The notes under the pieces are model-generated. The model did no database searches and had not been told where the DNA came from. It worked only from the letters and a program-made list of their open reading frames with translations. A program made the position numbers and the translations under genes. A stretch of 64,000 nucleotides of DNA. Source: Candidatus Methylomirabilota bacterium. Its GTDB lineage: Bacteria; Methylomirabilota; Methylomirabilia; Rokubacteriales; CSP1-6. Of this stretch, positions 1-7,151 are shown piece by piece. The DNA is taken from positions 186,001 to 250,000 of the forward strand of contig DASTFB010000087.1 in NCBI GenBank assembly GCA_035709005.1. Direction: 5' to 3'. Position 1 is the stretch's first letter. Every line of letters begins with the position of its first letter.

Positions 1-57
1 ACCGCGCAGCGCGTTGAAGCCGCCGACGAACTCCTGGACCCGGGCCTCCTGCGTCAT
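1..57 (-). CDS. 5' end of an unidentified gene (partial)
   Basis: An ATG on the minus strand at 55-57 opens a frame that runs without a stop off the left edge of the window; the visible peptide begins MTQEARVQEFVGGFNALR. A GGAGGG Shine-Dalgarno-like stretch lies a few bases upstream, which supports this start. Only 19 codons are visible, so no family can be named. The gene faces the same way as the glycosyltransferase that ends at 197, leaving a 139-nt spacer in which no further feature was recognised. Confidence 0.45.
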   Translation of the reverse strand, partial: MTQEARVQEFVGGFNALRG

Positions 58-196
58 CGAGCCCTCCGCTCTCCGGGAGCGGGGGTGACACCCCAGGCGC
101 CCGGCCGCTTGATCTGTCTTGATTCTATCGTCAGACGCAAGGTGCTTGCCAAAAGAACCGACGCACCCGGCCGCCAACCCGACGGGGACAGCGCCG

Positions 197-1255
197 TCAC
201 CCGGCGGTTCCCAGGTGCAAGACCGGCAGCAGGCGTCGATAGACCTCGACGTAGCCGCTGATTTCCCGCTCGGGCGGATAGAGCGTGGTCACCCGGGCGC
301 GCCCGGCGGCACCCAGGCGCGCGCGGAGCACGGGATCGGCGGCGAGCCGCGCGGCCTGGGCCTCGAGCTCGTCGTCGCTTCTGAAGAGGAGGCCGGTGAC
401 GTCATCCTCGATGAGCGAGCGGTTGCCCTCGATGTCGGCCGCGAGCACGGCGCGGCCGGCCGCGAGCGCCTCCAGCACCGAGTTGGCCATGCCGCCCTCG
501 GAGAGCGAGCAGTTCAGGACGACGTCGGCCTGGGCGAGCAGCGAGGCCATCTGGGCGTGCGGCACGACCCCCAGGAAGCGCGTCCACGGCCGGTCCGCGA
601 GCGCGGCGAGCAAGGCCTGACCCTCGTCGGCATCGAGGATCGGCCCCGCGTAGAGCAGCCGCAACTCCGGTCGTCGCGCGGCCAGCCGACCGAGGGGGGC
701 CAGGGGCAGCCGCGGCCGCTTCACCGCACGGATCCCGCCGGGGAGGACGATGAGCAGCCGATCGTCGGGCAACGACCACCGGACCGCGAGATCGAACGGC
801 TCACCCTCGGGGGGCGCCGCGGCCTGGGGCACCACCACCAGCCGGGAGCGCACATCGGGCAGCGTGGCGGCGACACGCTCGCCGATGGAGCCGTGAAACA
901 CCACGGTCGTCGCGGCTCCTTCCAGCACGCGACGCACCGCGGGGGCGCGTTCGGGATCGAAGAGGTCGTGGTTGACGTCCGTCCCTGTCAGCGTCACGAC
1001 CAGGGGAAGCTCCATCCGACGGGCCAGTCGGAGGGCGAAGGGGCCGACGCGAAACGCGTGGAAGGCGTGAATCACGCCCGGTCGATACGCCTCGACGGCG
1101 ACCTCGACCTCCGCCTCGGGCGTGGCCGAGAGATCCCAGAGGCGGAGCTCTACACCGCGCTGGCGCAGGCCGCGGGCCACACGATCGGCGGTGACGGCAT
1201 TGCCGCGGACCGACGGAAAGGCGAATGGCGCGAGCAGCGCGATCCGCGACGCCAT
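197..1255 (-). CDS. GT4-type glycosyltransferase, GLT1D1/SenB-like
   Basis: A 352-residue retaining glycosyltransferase with the two-lobed GT-B layout. The N-terminal lobe has the GNAVTADRVARGL segment (about residues 17-29) and LTGTDVN in the middle. The C-terminal lobe has the donor-binding GGIRAVKRP and the E-x7-E region EGGMANSVLEALAAG. These signatures resemble GLT1D1-like proteins and the related selenosugar synthase family (SenB), which joins selenophosphate and a UDP-sugar. Start at ATG 1255 was chosen because it gives the MASRIALLAPF opening of the family; a longer in-frame extension reads as low-complexity sequence across the divergent promoter. selD lies about 2.2 kb away, which makes a selenosugar role worth considering, but no SenA-like partner is visible. 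The fold is secure; the acceptor is unknown. Confidence 0.85.
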   Translation of the reverse strand: MASRIALLAPFAFPSVRGNAVTADRVARGLRQRGVELRLWDLSATPEAEVEVAVEAYRPGVIHAFHAFRVGPFALRLARRMELPLVVTLTGTDVNHDLFDPERAPAVRRVLEGAATTVVFHGSIGERVAATLPDVRSRLVVVPQAAAPPEGEPFDLAVRWSLPDDRLLIVLPGGIRAVKRPRLPLAPLGRLAARRPELRLLYAGPILDADEGQALLAALADRPWTRFLGVVPHAQMASLLAQADVVLNCSLSEGGMANSVLEALAAGRAVLAADIEGNRSLIEDDVTGLLFRSDDELEAQAARLAADPVLRARLGAAGRARVTTLYPPEREISGYVEVYRRLLPVLHLGTAG

Positions 1256-1338
1256 GCGTCCCGAGGATACGTTGAACGCGTGGGGCCGTCCAGAGGCCGG
1301 GAAAGAATCCCCCCGGCGTGGTCCGACATCTCCATATA

Positions 1339-1632
1339 ATGATGGCGATGGCGGACGCTCGGGAGCCCTCAGGCCCGGCCGGGGCGACACCCTCCGAGAT
1401 GGAGTGCCGCCGGATTGCGGAGCTGTTGGCGGACTATCTCGATGGTTCCCTTCCCCGACATACCGCCGAGCTGCTGGAGTGGCACATCGACGGCTGCGCT
1501 CCCTGCGTCGCCTTCCTCAACACGTATCGCGGGACCATTCGCGCCACCCGCAGCCTCATGCACGTCGAGGTACCACCCGAGCTGAAGCAACGCCTGCTGA
1601 CCGTTTTGCGGTCTCAGCGTCCCTCGCCGTAG
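1339..1632 (+). CDS. Small zinc-finger (zf-HC2) anti-sigma-like protein
   Basis: A protein of about 97 residues (94 if the third ATG at 1348 is used) with the arrangement C-(x)n-H-x3-C-x2-C seen as MECRRIAELLADYLDGSL followed by WHIDGCAPC. This is the putative zinc-finger of ZAS-type anti-sigma factors. After the finger comes an amphipathic stretch ending VPPELKQRLLTVL, with no membrane helix, so the protein is probably soluble. Three ATGs lie close together (1339, 1342, 1348). A TATAAT at 1335-1340 would place a transcript start almost on the ATG at 1348, so a leaderless message is possible. No sigma-factor gene is adjacent, so its partner is not in the window. It is divergent from the glycosyltransferase. 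Confidence 0.7.
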   Translation: MMAMADAREPSGPAGATPSEMECRRIAELLADYLDGSLPRHTAELLEWHIDGCAPCVAFLNTYRGTIRATRSLMHVEVPPELKQRLLTVLRSQRPSP

Positions 1633-1787
1633 CTGCCGAAGCCGGCACTGACATCGGTCTTCCCGATAACCCCACTGTGATTCGATCTATATTTCCGATT
1701 TGGCCTCAGCAGAAATCGTCGCATCATTTCGGGTCGTTCCACCACACCGCTGTCAGCGGCCGCCCCGACTGGGAAAGGAGCTTCAGC

Positions 1788-2903
1788 ATGAATCGACGTA
1801 CGTTCCTGAAGACCACGACGGCGCTCTCGGGGCTTGCCACTTTGTCGGGCTGGCCAGCCGGCGGCTCGCCGGCCCACGCGCAGGACAAGACGTTCGATCC
1901 TCGTCCGGGCAACTGGCGGACCTTCGAGGTCACGCATCGCATCGAGGTCCAGTGGCCCAAGGGCGTGACCCGGGCATGGCTGCCGGTGCCGTCGGTGAAC
2001 ACCGAGTACCAGCAAGTCCTCGATAACCGGTGGTCGGGCAACGCCCGGACTGCGCAGCTCCTGACCGAGCCGAAGTACCGCGCCGTGATCCTCTCCGCCG
2101 AGTTCGCCAAAGGTGAGCAGAACCCCGCGCTCGAGATGGTGAGCCGGTTCAAGACTCAAGACCGCGCCGTGGATTGGGCCCGCAAGGGCCCGGTGAAGGA
2201 GGATCCGGCCGCCCTGGCATTCTGGACGCAGCCGACCGAGCTACTGCCCACGGACGGCATCGTCCGCGACACCGCCTTGACGATCACCAAGGGCGCGTCA
2301 GGGGATGTGGAGAAGGCGCGGGCCCTCTACGACTGGGTGGTCAACAACGCCTACCGCGAACCGAAGGTCCGCGGCTGCGGTGTCGGCGACGTCCGGACCA
2401 TGCTGGAGACCAAGAGCTTCGGCGGCAAGTGCGCGGACATCAACGCCCTGTTCGTGGCTCTCGCCCGCGCGGCCGGGCTCCCGGCCCGGGACATCTATGG
2501 CGTCCGCGTTGCCGCCTCGGCGTTCGGGTACAAGGCGCTGGGCACCGGCAGTCCCAATGTCACTCGCGCCCAGCACTGCCGGGCCGACGTGTTCCTGCGC
2601 GAATACGGCTGGGTGGCGATGGACCCGGCCGACGTCGCCAAGGTGGCCCGGGAAGAGACCAGCGAGTGGCTCAAGGTGGATCATCCGCTCGTCAAGACGG
2701 TCCGTCCAAAGCTGTTCGGAAGCTGGGAGGGCAACTGGCTCGCCTACAACATGGCCCACGATGTGACCCTGCCGAACGCCACCGTGAAGAGCAAGCTGGG
2801 CTTTCTCATGTATCCCCAGGGCGAGAGCGACGAGGGCCGGTTCGACCCCTACGACCCGGACAACTTCAAGTACACCATCACGGCACGCGAGATCAGCGCC
2901 TGA
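1788..2903 (+). CDS. Tat-exported transglutaminase-like protein
   Basis: A 371-residue protein opening with a twin-arginine signal (MNRRTFLKTTTAL, then a hydrophobic run and an AHAQ cleavage region), so it is expected outside the cytoplasm. The second half holds the transglutaminase-like cysteine-protease core: the nucleophile in GGKCADINALFVALARAAGLP, the histidine in AQHCRADVFL and the aspartate in AMDPADV, giving a Cys-His-Asp triad. The start at 1788 is set by an AAGGAG at 1775-1780 and by the signal peptide; the reading frame is open for several hundred bases upstream but that part has no plausible protein sequence. It is followed 26 nt later by a TlpA-like thioredoxin, which could keep the exposed cysteine reduced. 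Substrate unknown. Confidence 0.85.
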   Translation: MNRRTFLKTTTALSGLATLSGWPAGGSPAHAQDKTFDPRPGNWRTFEVTHRIEVQWPKGVTRAWLPVPSVNTEYQQVLDNRWSGNARTAQLLTEPKYRAVILSAEFAKGEQNPALEMVSRFKTQDRAVDWARKGPVKEDPAALAFWTQPTELLPTDGIVRDTALTITKGASGDVEKARALYDWVVNNAYREPKVRGCGVGDVRTMLETKSFGGKCADINALFVALARAAGLPARDIYGVRVAASAFGYKALGTGSPNVTRAQHCRADVFLREYGWVAMDPADVAKVAREETSEWLKVDHPLVKTVRPKLFGSWEGNWLAYNMAHDVTLPNATVKSKLGFLMYPQGESDEGRFDPYDPDNFKYTITAREISA

Positions 2904-2929
2904 GTCGCATCGGGGCCGGAGGTCGCGCG

Positions 2930-3475
2930 TTGCTGGGGCCACCGGCCCCCGTTGCGGGCCGGGATCGCCTCGTACGTCTGGTCGCCGCCGCCATCGTCCT
3001 GGCGCTCGCCGGCCTGGCCGGGGCGGAGAACATCGATCGCTTCCGGCCATGGCCAGGGCCCACTCCGCCTCTCGAGCTCCAGGATCTGGCCGGGAATCGC
3101 CATGTCCTGACGCAGTACAGCGGCTCTGTCGTCCTGATCAATTTCTGGGCGACGTGGTGCCCGCCCTGCCGTGATGAGATGCCCTCCATCCAGCGGCTCC
3201 GCGAGAGCCTGGCCGGCCAGCCGTTCGTCGTCCTGGGCGTGAACTATGGCGAGTCGGTTTCGCGTATCACGAGCTTTCTCAAGCAGGTGCCCGTGGACTT
3301 TCCCATGCTGCGCGACCCCCGCCATGAGGCCATCGAGGCCTGGCGGGTCCGTACGCTGCCGGCCAGCTTCCTCGTCGGCCCCGACGGGCTGGTTCGGTAC
3401 TGGGTGGTGGGCGAGCTGGACTGGGCCGCTGACGACGTGGTCGCCCGCGTGCGAGGGCTGTTGCCTAAGCGGTGA
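2930..3475 (+). CDS. TlpA/ResA-like membrane-anchored thioredoxin
   Basis: A 181-residue thiol-disulfide oxidoreductase. An N-terminal hydrophobic segment (LVRLVAAAIVLALAGLAGA) anchors or exports it, and the thioredoxin fold carries the WATWCPPCRDEMP active site typical of TlpA/ResA and the cis-proline region RTLPASFLV. The start is a TTG at 2930, chosen because a GGAGG sits at 2918-2922 with 7-nt spacing and no ATG or GTG lies between the preceding stop and the membrane segment. It follows the transglutaminase-like gene by 26 nt and probably shares its message. Its last 11 bases overlap the convergent selD gene, so the two 3' ends are transcribed against each other. Confidence 0.85.
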   Translation: MLGPPAPVAGRDRLVRLVAAAIVLALAGLAGAENIDRFRPWPGPTPPLELQDLAGNRHVLTQYSGSVVLINFWATWCPPCRDEMPSIQRLRESLAGQPFVVLGVNYGESVSRITSFLKQVPVDFPMLRDPRHEAIEAWRVRTLPASFLVGPDGLVRYWVVGELDWAADDVVARVRGLLPKR

Positions 3476-4523
3476 CGCGAATGACGGGCTCGGCGACGAC
3501 GACGCCGATCTCGGCACAGGCCTCACCCCGCGCGGCGATTTCCCGGTGAACCTCGTTGGCGCGCTCCGGATCTACGGAGAAGAGGAGCCCGCCGGACGTC
3601 TCCGCTTCGAACAGGAGCGAGGCCAGCGCCGGGGCCACCGCCCCGTCGATCGTGAGCCGCGGGCCGAAGAGACCTTCGACGTAACGCCGGTTGCGCCTCA
3701 TGCCTCCGCTGAAGTGGCCCTTGTCGGCCAGAGCCAGGGCCCCGGGCAATAGCGGCAGCCGGCCGGCCGAGATCTCCAGGCCGGCTCCGGACGCCTCCAC
3801 CATCTCGCCGGCGTGGCCCAGGAGGCCGAACCCCGTGATGTCCGTCGCGCCTCGGGCGCCGCAAGCGATGGCCACCTGTGCGGCCGCCCGGTTGAGCCTC
3901 AGCATGCTGGCGACGGCGCCGGCCAGGACGTCCGCCGGAGCGGCGCCCTCCTTGCCCGCCGTCGTGATGACGCCGGTCCCCAGGGCCTTGGAGAGGAACA
4001 GGCGCTGACCCGGCTGCAGACCCCCCTTGACCAGGAGCCGGTCGGGATGCACCCGGCCGGTGACGCACAGGCCGTACTTGGGCTCGTTGTCGACCACCGT
4101 GTGGCCGCCGGCCACGACGCCTCCCGCCTCGGCGACTTTGTCGGCGGCGCCCCGGAAGACGTCGGCGATGATGGCCTTGGGCATGTCGCGCGGAAAGCCC
4201 GCGATGGCCAGGGCGAAGAGGACCTCGCCGCCCATGGCGTACACATCGGAGATCGCGTTGGCCGCGGCCACTGCGCCCCACACGTAGGCGTCGTCCACGA
4301 CGGGCGGGAAGAAGTCGAGCGTCTCGACGATGGCCAGATCGGGCGCCAACCGGTAGACGGCCGCGTCGTCGGCCCGGCCCAGGCCCACCAGCAAGTGCTC
4401 GTGGGCCGGCGTGCGATCGGCCTTGAGGACGGCCAGCACCTCCTGGAGATCTCCAGGAGCCATCTTGGACGCTCACCCCGCGCAGGAGGCGTAGGCGGTG
4501 AGGCGGATGTCCTTGCCCGTCAC
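3465..4523 (-). CDS. selD: Selenide, water dikinase SelD, a selenoprotein (Sec17)
   Basis: Makes selenophosphate from selenide and ATP, the selenium donor for Sec-tRNA synthesis. The gene must be read through an in-frame TGA (minus-strand codon at 4473-4475): the N-terminus becomes TAYASCAG-U-ASKMAPGDLQ, which puts Sec at residue 17 and lysine at 20, the same numbers as the catalytic Cys17 and Lys20 of E. coli SelD. The total is 352 residues, close to the family's 347. Later landmarks are FFPPVVDDAY, NAISDVYAMGG, GGHTVVDNEPKYG and TDITGFGLLGH. The GTG start at 4523 overlaps the LysR gene's TGA (GTGA), implying translational coupling. A hairpin 13 nt after the UGA is a fitting SECIS. Without recoding, the first ATG (4463) lies downstream of the catalytic site, so a truncated enzyme would be dead. 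Confidence 0.93.
4440..4459 (-). promoter_or_regulatory. Candidate SECIS hairpin of selD
   Basis: A perfect 20-nt palindrome starting 14 nt after the UGA. It folds as a 7-bp stem (CUCCUGG/CCAGGAG) with loop AGAUCU, whose second base is G. This matches the bacterial SECIS pattern of a short hairpin whose loop lies about 16-37 nt from the UGA, and the loop differs by one base from AGGUCU of E. coli fdhF. It lies inside the coding sequence, as bacterial SECIS elements do. No bulged U is obvious. Confidence 0.7.
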
Positions 4524-5434
4524 GGGTCTTGCGATGCGCGCTCGCGCGCCTGCGATTCCACGAATTCCAGGAACGCCTGGGCCAGAGGCGAACGACTGCG
4601 ATCGCGATGAGTGACCAGGTGGAACGACCGGCTTACGCCGAGATCCCGAACGGCCAGGCAGACGAGGAGCCGCGCCCGGCACTCGTCCTCGACCGCCAGC
4701 CTGGACACGAGTGACACGCCGAGGCCCGCGCGCACCGCCTGCTTCACGGCCTGGGCGGAGCCCATCTCGCCCGCCACGCGCAGGGCGGACAGGTCGGTGC
4801 CGGCCTCGGCGAGCGCTCGCTCCAGCGCCTGGCGAGTCCCCGAGCCGCGCTCGCGCAGCACCAGCGGCTCGGTCCGGACGTCGGCCAGCGTCACGCTCTG
4901 CCGCGAGCTCCACGGATGATCGGGTGGCACGATGATCACCAGACGGTCCGCCAACAGCTCCCGGGCGACCAGGGCCCGGCTATCCGGACGGGCGCCCACC
5001 ATCCCTATCTCCACGCGGCCTTCCTGCACCCACTCGCTGACCTGCTGACTAGCGCCGACACGGAGGCGGATGGAGACCTCGGGGTACTTGGCTTTGAACT
5101 GCCCGATGAGGGCGGGAAGAATGTACTCGCCCGGGATCGTGCTTCCCCCCACCTCCAGCTCGCCGATGAGCCGGCCCTGGAACTGGTCGATGGCCTGACG
5201 GGCTTCGCGCATGAGGACCAGGACGCGATGGGCGTACTCCAGCAGCAGCTCCCCCGCGCGGGTGGGCACGGCACCCCGACCCAGCCGATCGAGTAGTTGC
5301 ACGCCCAGATCCTCCTCGAGAGCGCGCACGTGCTCGGAGACCGTCGGCTGGGTGAGGAAGAGCGCTTCAGCAGCGCGCGAAAAGCTCCGCAGCTCGGCGA
5401 CCTTCACGAACACCTCGAGCCGGCGGAGATCCAT
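4520..5434 (-). CDS. LysR-type regulator of selenium metabolism
   Basis: A 304-residue LysR protein. The winged helix-turn-helix occupies residues 1-60 (RSFSRAAEALFLTQPTVSEH), a linker helix follows, and the C-terminal effector domain starts near residue 90 (GELEVGGSTIPGEYILP). It belongs by sequence and position to the LysR subgroup commonly found directly upstream of selD; here its stop codon overlaps the selD GTG start, so both are made from one message. A role in setting SelD expression or sensing a sulfur/selenium metabolite is inferred from this placement; the ligand is unknown. The FmdB gene ends 28 nt upstream of its start. Confidence 0.85.
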   Translation of the reverse strand: MDLRRLEVFVKVAELRSFSRAAEALFLTQPTVSEHVRALEEDLGVQLLDRLGRGAVPTRAGELLLEYAHRVLVLMREARQAIDQFQGRLIGELEVGGSTIPGEYILPALIGQFKAKYPEVSIRLRVGASQQVSEWVQEGRVEIGMVGARPDSRALVARELLADRLVIIVPPDHPWSSRQSVTLADVRTEPLVLRERGSGTRQALERALAEAGTDLSALRVAGEMGSAQAVKQAVRAGLGVSLVSRLAVEDECRARLLVCLAVRDLGVSRSFHLVTHRDRSRSPLAQAFLEFVESQARERASQDP

Positions 5435-5462
5435 GAGGGGGCGGCCCTTCAGGGGCCGGGAA

Positions 5463-5672
5463 TCAGTGGCAGGCGCAACCGCCCCCGCAGCAGGAGCCGC
5501 CCGAGGGCATGGCGGTCGACACCGCTCCCTCCGCCTTGAAGGCGAAGAGCGAGAGCTTGCGCTTGACGTTCGCGCTGGCGCAGGCCGGACACGTCACGCC
5601 CGCGGTCGGCGTGGCCACATAGCGCTCGAACTCCCGCCCGCAGCCGGCGCAGCGGTATTCGTACACCGGCAT
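5463..5672 (-). CDS. FmdB-family zinc-ribbon protein
   Basis: A 69-residue protein with the FmdB start MPVYEYRCAGCGREFE and a second CPAC knuckle, giving a CxxC-CxxC zinc ribbon in residues 8-33. The last residues form a Gly/Cys/His-rich tail (GGSCCGGGCACH) that could bind a further metal ion or cluster. FmdB-type proteins are mostly of unknown function; some have been linked to regulation of amidase/formamidase genes. It starts 3 nt after the pup stop codon, so the two are very probably cotranscribed, an association not seen in the usual actinobacterial pup loci. Confidence 0.85.
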   Translation of the reverse strand: MPVYEYRCAGCGREFERYVATPTAGVTCPACASANVKRKLSLFAFKAEGAVSTAMPSGGSCCGGGCACH

Positions 5673-5675
5673 CGC

Positions 5676-5879
5676 CTACTGCCCTCCCCGCTGGACGTAG
5701 CTCTTGACGAACTCCTCGGCGTTCTCCTCCAGGATCTCGTCGATCTCGTCGAGGAGCTTGTCGATGTCTTCCTTGATCTTCTTGCCCTTCTTCGTCAGCT
5801 CGGGGCTGCCTGCCGCCGCCCCGTCGCCGCCCTCGGAAGGTTTGCTCGGCCTGGTCTCTTTCTTCTTCTGCTCTGCCAT
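5676..5879 (-). CDS. pup: Prokaryotic ubiquitin-like protein Pup
   Basis: A 67-residue, lysine- and glutamate-rich, disorder-prone protein ending LLDEIDEILEENAEEFVKSY followed by VQRGGQ. This C-terminal block, the coiled-coil helix that docks on the proteasomal ATPase Mpa/ARC followed by GGQ, is diagnostic of Pup. The terminal Gln must be deamidated by Dop before PafA can attach it to substrate lysines. A GGAGAG element precedes ATG 5879. No pafA, dop, mpa/arc or 20S proteasome genes are in this window, so those must lie elsewhere. The immediate neighbours are FmdB downstream and a dCTP deaminase upstream. Pup is best known from Actinobacteria and some Nitrospirae, so its presence bears on the taxonomy. 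Confidence 0.93.
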   Translation of the reverse strand: MAEQKKKETRPSKPSEGGDGAAAGSPELTKKGKKIKEDIDKLLDEIDEILEENAEEFVKSYVQRGGQ

Positions 5880-5965
5880 AAGCGCTCTCCGTCGGTCAGG
5901 TGGACCGCGCCGCTGCCACCATCCTGTCCCAATTCTAACAGATGGCCCGAGGCCAGCGGCCCTTT

Positions 5966-7129
5966 TCAACCCCGCCTAAAGTGCTTGCTCAACGTCAAGG
6001 TCTGATGCTGGTAGGACGAATTGAGGCCGACGCCGTACACGCGCTCCGGCCGGCTGGCCAGCCGCTCGAACAGGACCTTGAAGGAGATCTGGCCGTCGTA
6101 GAGGAGGAACGGAACCTCCCGAGCCCGCACCTCCATGACGACCTTCGTGCCCAGCACGCTACCGTCGCCGTAGCCGAAGCCGGGATCGAAGAACCCCGCG
6201 TAGTGGGTGCGAATTTCCCCCGCCCCGGCGTCGTACACCACCATCTCCGCCGCGAAGTCCGGGGGCACCCGGATGCGCTCGCGCGAGACCAGGATATAGA
6301 ACCGGTTCGCTTCCAGGATGTAGGCATCGCGCCCGGGACGCTTGATGGGCTCCCAGAACTCGGCGGGATCGTACCAGTCGACGCGACCCAGGTCGACGGC
6401 GGGCGGGTTGGGATGCGCCCGATAGCCGATGATGCCGCCGGTGCGCCGTCCCGAGAGGTCGACGCCCATGCACAAGCCCTCATTGAAGACGACCCGCTCC
6501 AGGGGGATCTGGCGGTCGTCGTCGTCGTAGAGGAGCGGCGTGTTCCGGTAGAGCTCGGCCAGTCCCGCGTCGGGCAGCAGCGCCTGGCCGCTGAGCAGCC
6601 GGAGCTGGTTGAGGGACTGCCCGCGGTGCACGCGAACGGGGAACGATTGGGGCGAGATCTCGAGATACAGCGGGCCCTCGTAGCCGGCGCCGATCTCGTC
6701 GAACCGCGGGGTGGCGTCGGTGATGACGCGCGTGAAGATGTCCAGTCGCCCGGTGGTGCTCTTGGGATTGCAGCGGCCGCGCACTGCCGGGGGCAGCGCC
6801 AGCGACTCCAGCAGGGGCACCAGATACACCGAGCCCCGCTGGAGCGTGGCCCCCGCCTCCAGCGACAGCCGGTCGATGACCAGGTCGGTGTCCTCGTGGC
6901 GCAGCCGTGCTTCCACGGATTCCCGGAACGGCAGGAAGCTGGCGCGCAGCTGGTAGGCCACGGCTCCCAGACGCAGGTCGAGACTGGCCGGCTGGAACTG
7001 CTGGTCGTCGAGCGCCGCTGTCGCGCGGATCCAGCCCGCAGCGGCGCCGGCTCGCAGCGCCTGGTAGGGAAGCACCCCGGGGGGAAAGCCGGGCTCGCCC
7101 GGCGCGGAGCTCCGCGTCACGCGCTCCAC
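5966..7129 (-). CDS. 2'-deoxycytidine 5'-triphosphate deaminase
   Basis: A 387-residue member of the long two-domain dCTP deaminase family, which converts dCTP to dUTP for thymidylate synthesis. The N-terminal half has the substrate-binding ARG/Ser-type segment GRCNPKSTTGRLDIFTRVI and the C-terminal half repeats the dUTPase-like barrel, with FFDPGFGYGDG and the beta-rich RAREVPFLLYDGQ. The start is a GTG at 7129; no ATG precedes the conserved LPYQALRAG opening. It lies 86 nt upstream of pup on the same strand and 22 nt downstream of an MFS gene, so one transcript could include all of them. Confidence 0.8.
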   Translation of the reverse strand: MERVTRSSAPGEPGFPPGVLPYQALRAGAAAGWIRATAALDDQQFQPASLDLRLGAVAYQLRASFLPFRESVEARLRHEDTDLVIDRLSLEAGATLQRGSVYLVPLLESLALPPAVRGRCNPKSTTGRLDIFTRVITDATPRFDEIGAGYEGPLYLEISPQSFPVRVHRGQSLNQLRLLSGQALLPDAGLAELYRNTPLLYDDDDRQIPLERVVFNEGLCMGVDLSGRRTGGIIGYRAHPNPPAVDLGRVDWYDPAEFWEPIKRPGRDAYILEANRFYILVSRERIRVPPDFAAEMVVYDAGAGEIRTHYAGFFDPGFGYGDGSVLGTKVVMEVRAREVPFLLYDGQISFKVLFERLASRPERVYGVGLNSSYQHQTLTLSKHFRRG

Positions 7130-7151
7130 TTAGCATCGCCCCCCGGCACCG

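Noticed and set aside
119-1339. Long open frame on the plus strand opposite the glycosyltransferase
   Set aside because: It is the antisense shadow of the real gene in a GC-rich background; its translation is Arg/Gly/Pro-rich and has no family features or ribosome site.
1122-1787. N-terminal extension of the transglutaminase-like protein
   Set aside because: The upstream frame overlaps the zinc-finger gene and lacks sensible protein sequence; the Tat signal and AAGGAG at 1775-1780 fix the start at 1788.
3465-4463. SelD starting at the first ATG after the UGA
   Set aside because: It would lack the catalytic residue and Lys20; the frame upstream of the UGA encodes the normal SelD N-terminus and has a coupled GTG start.
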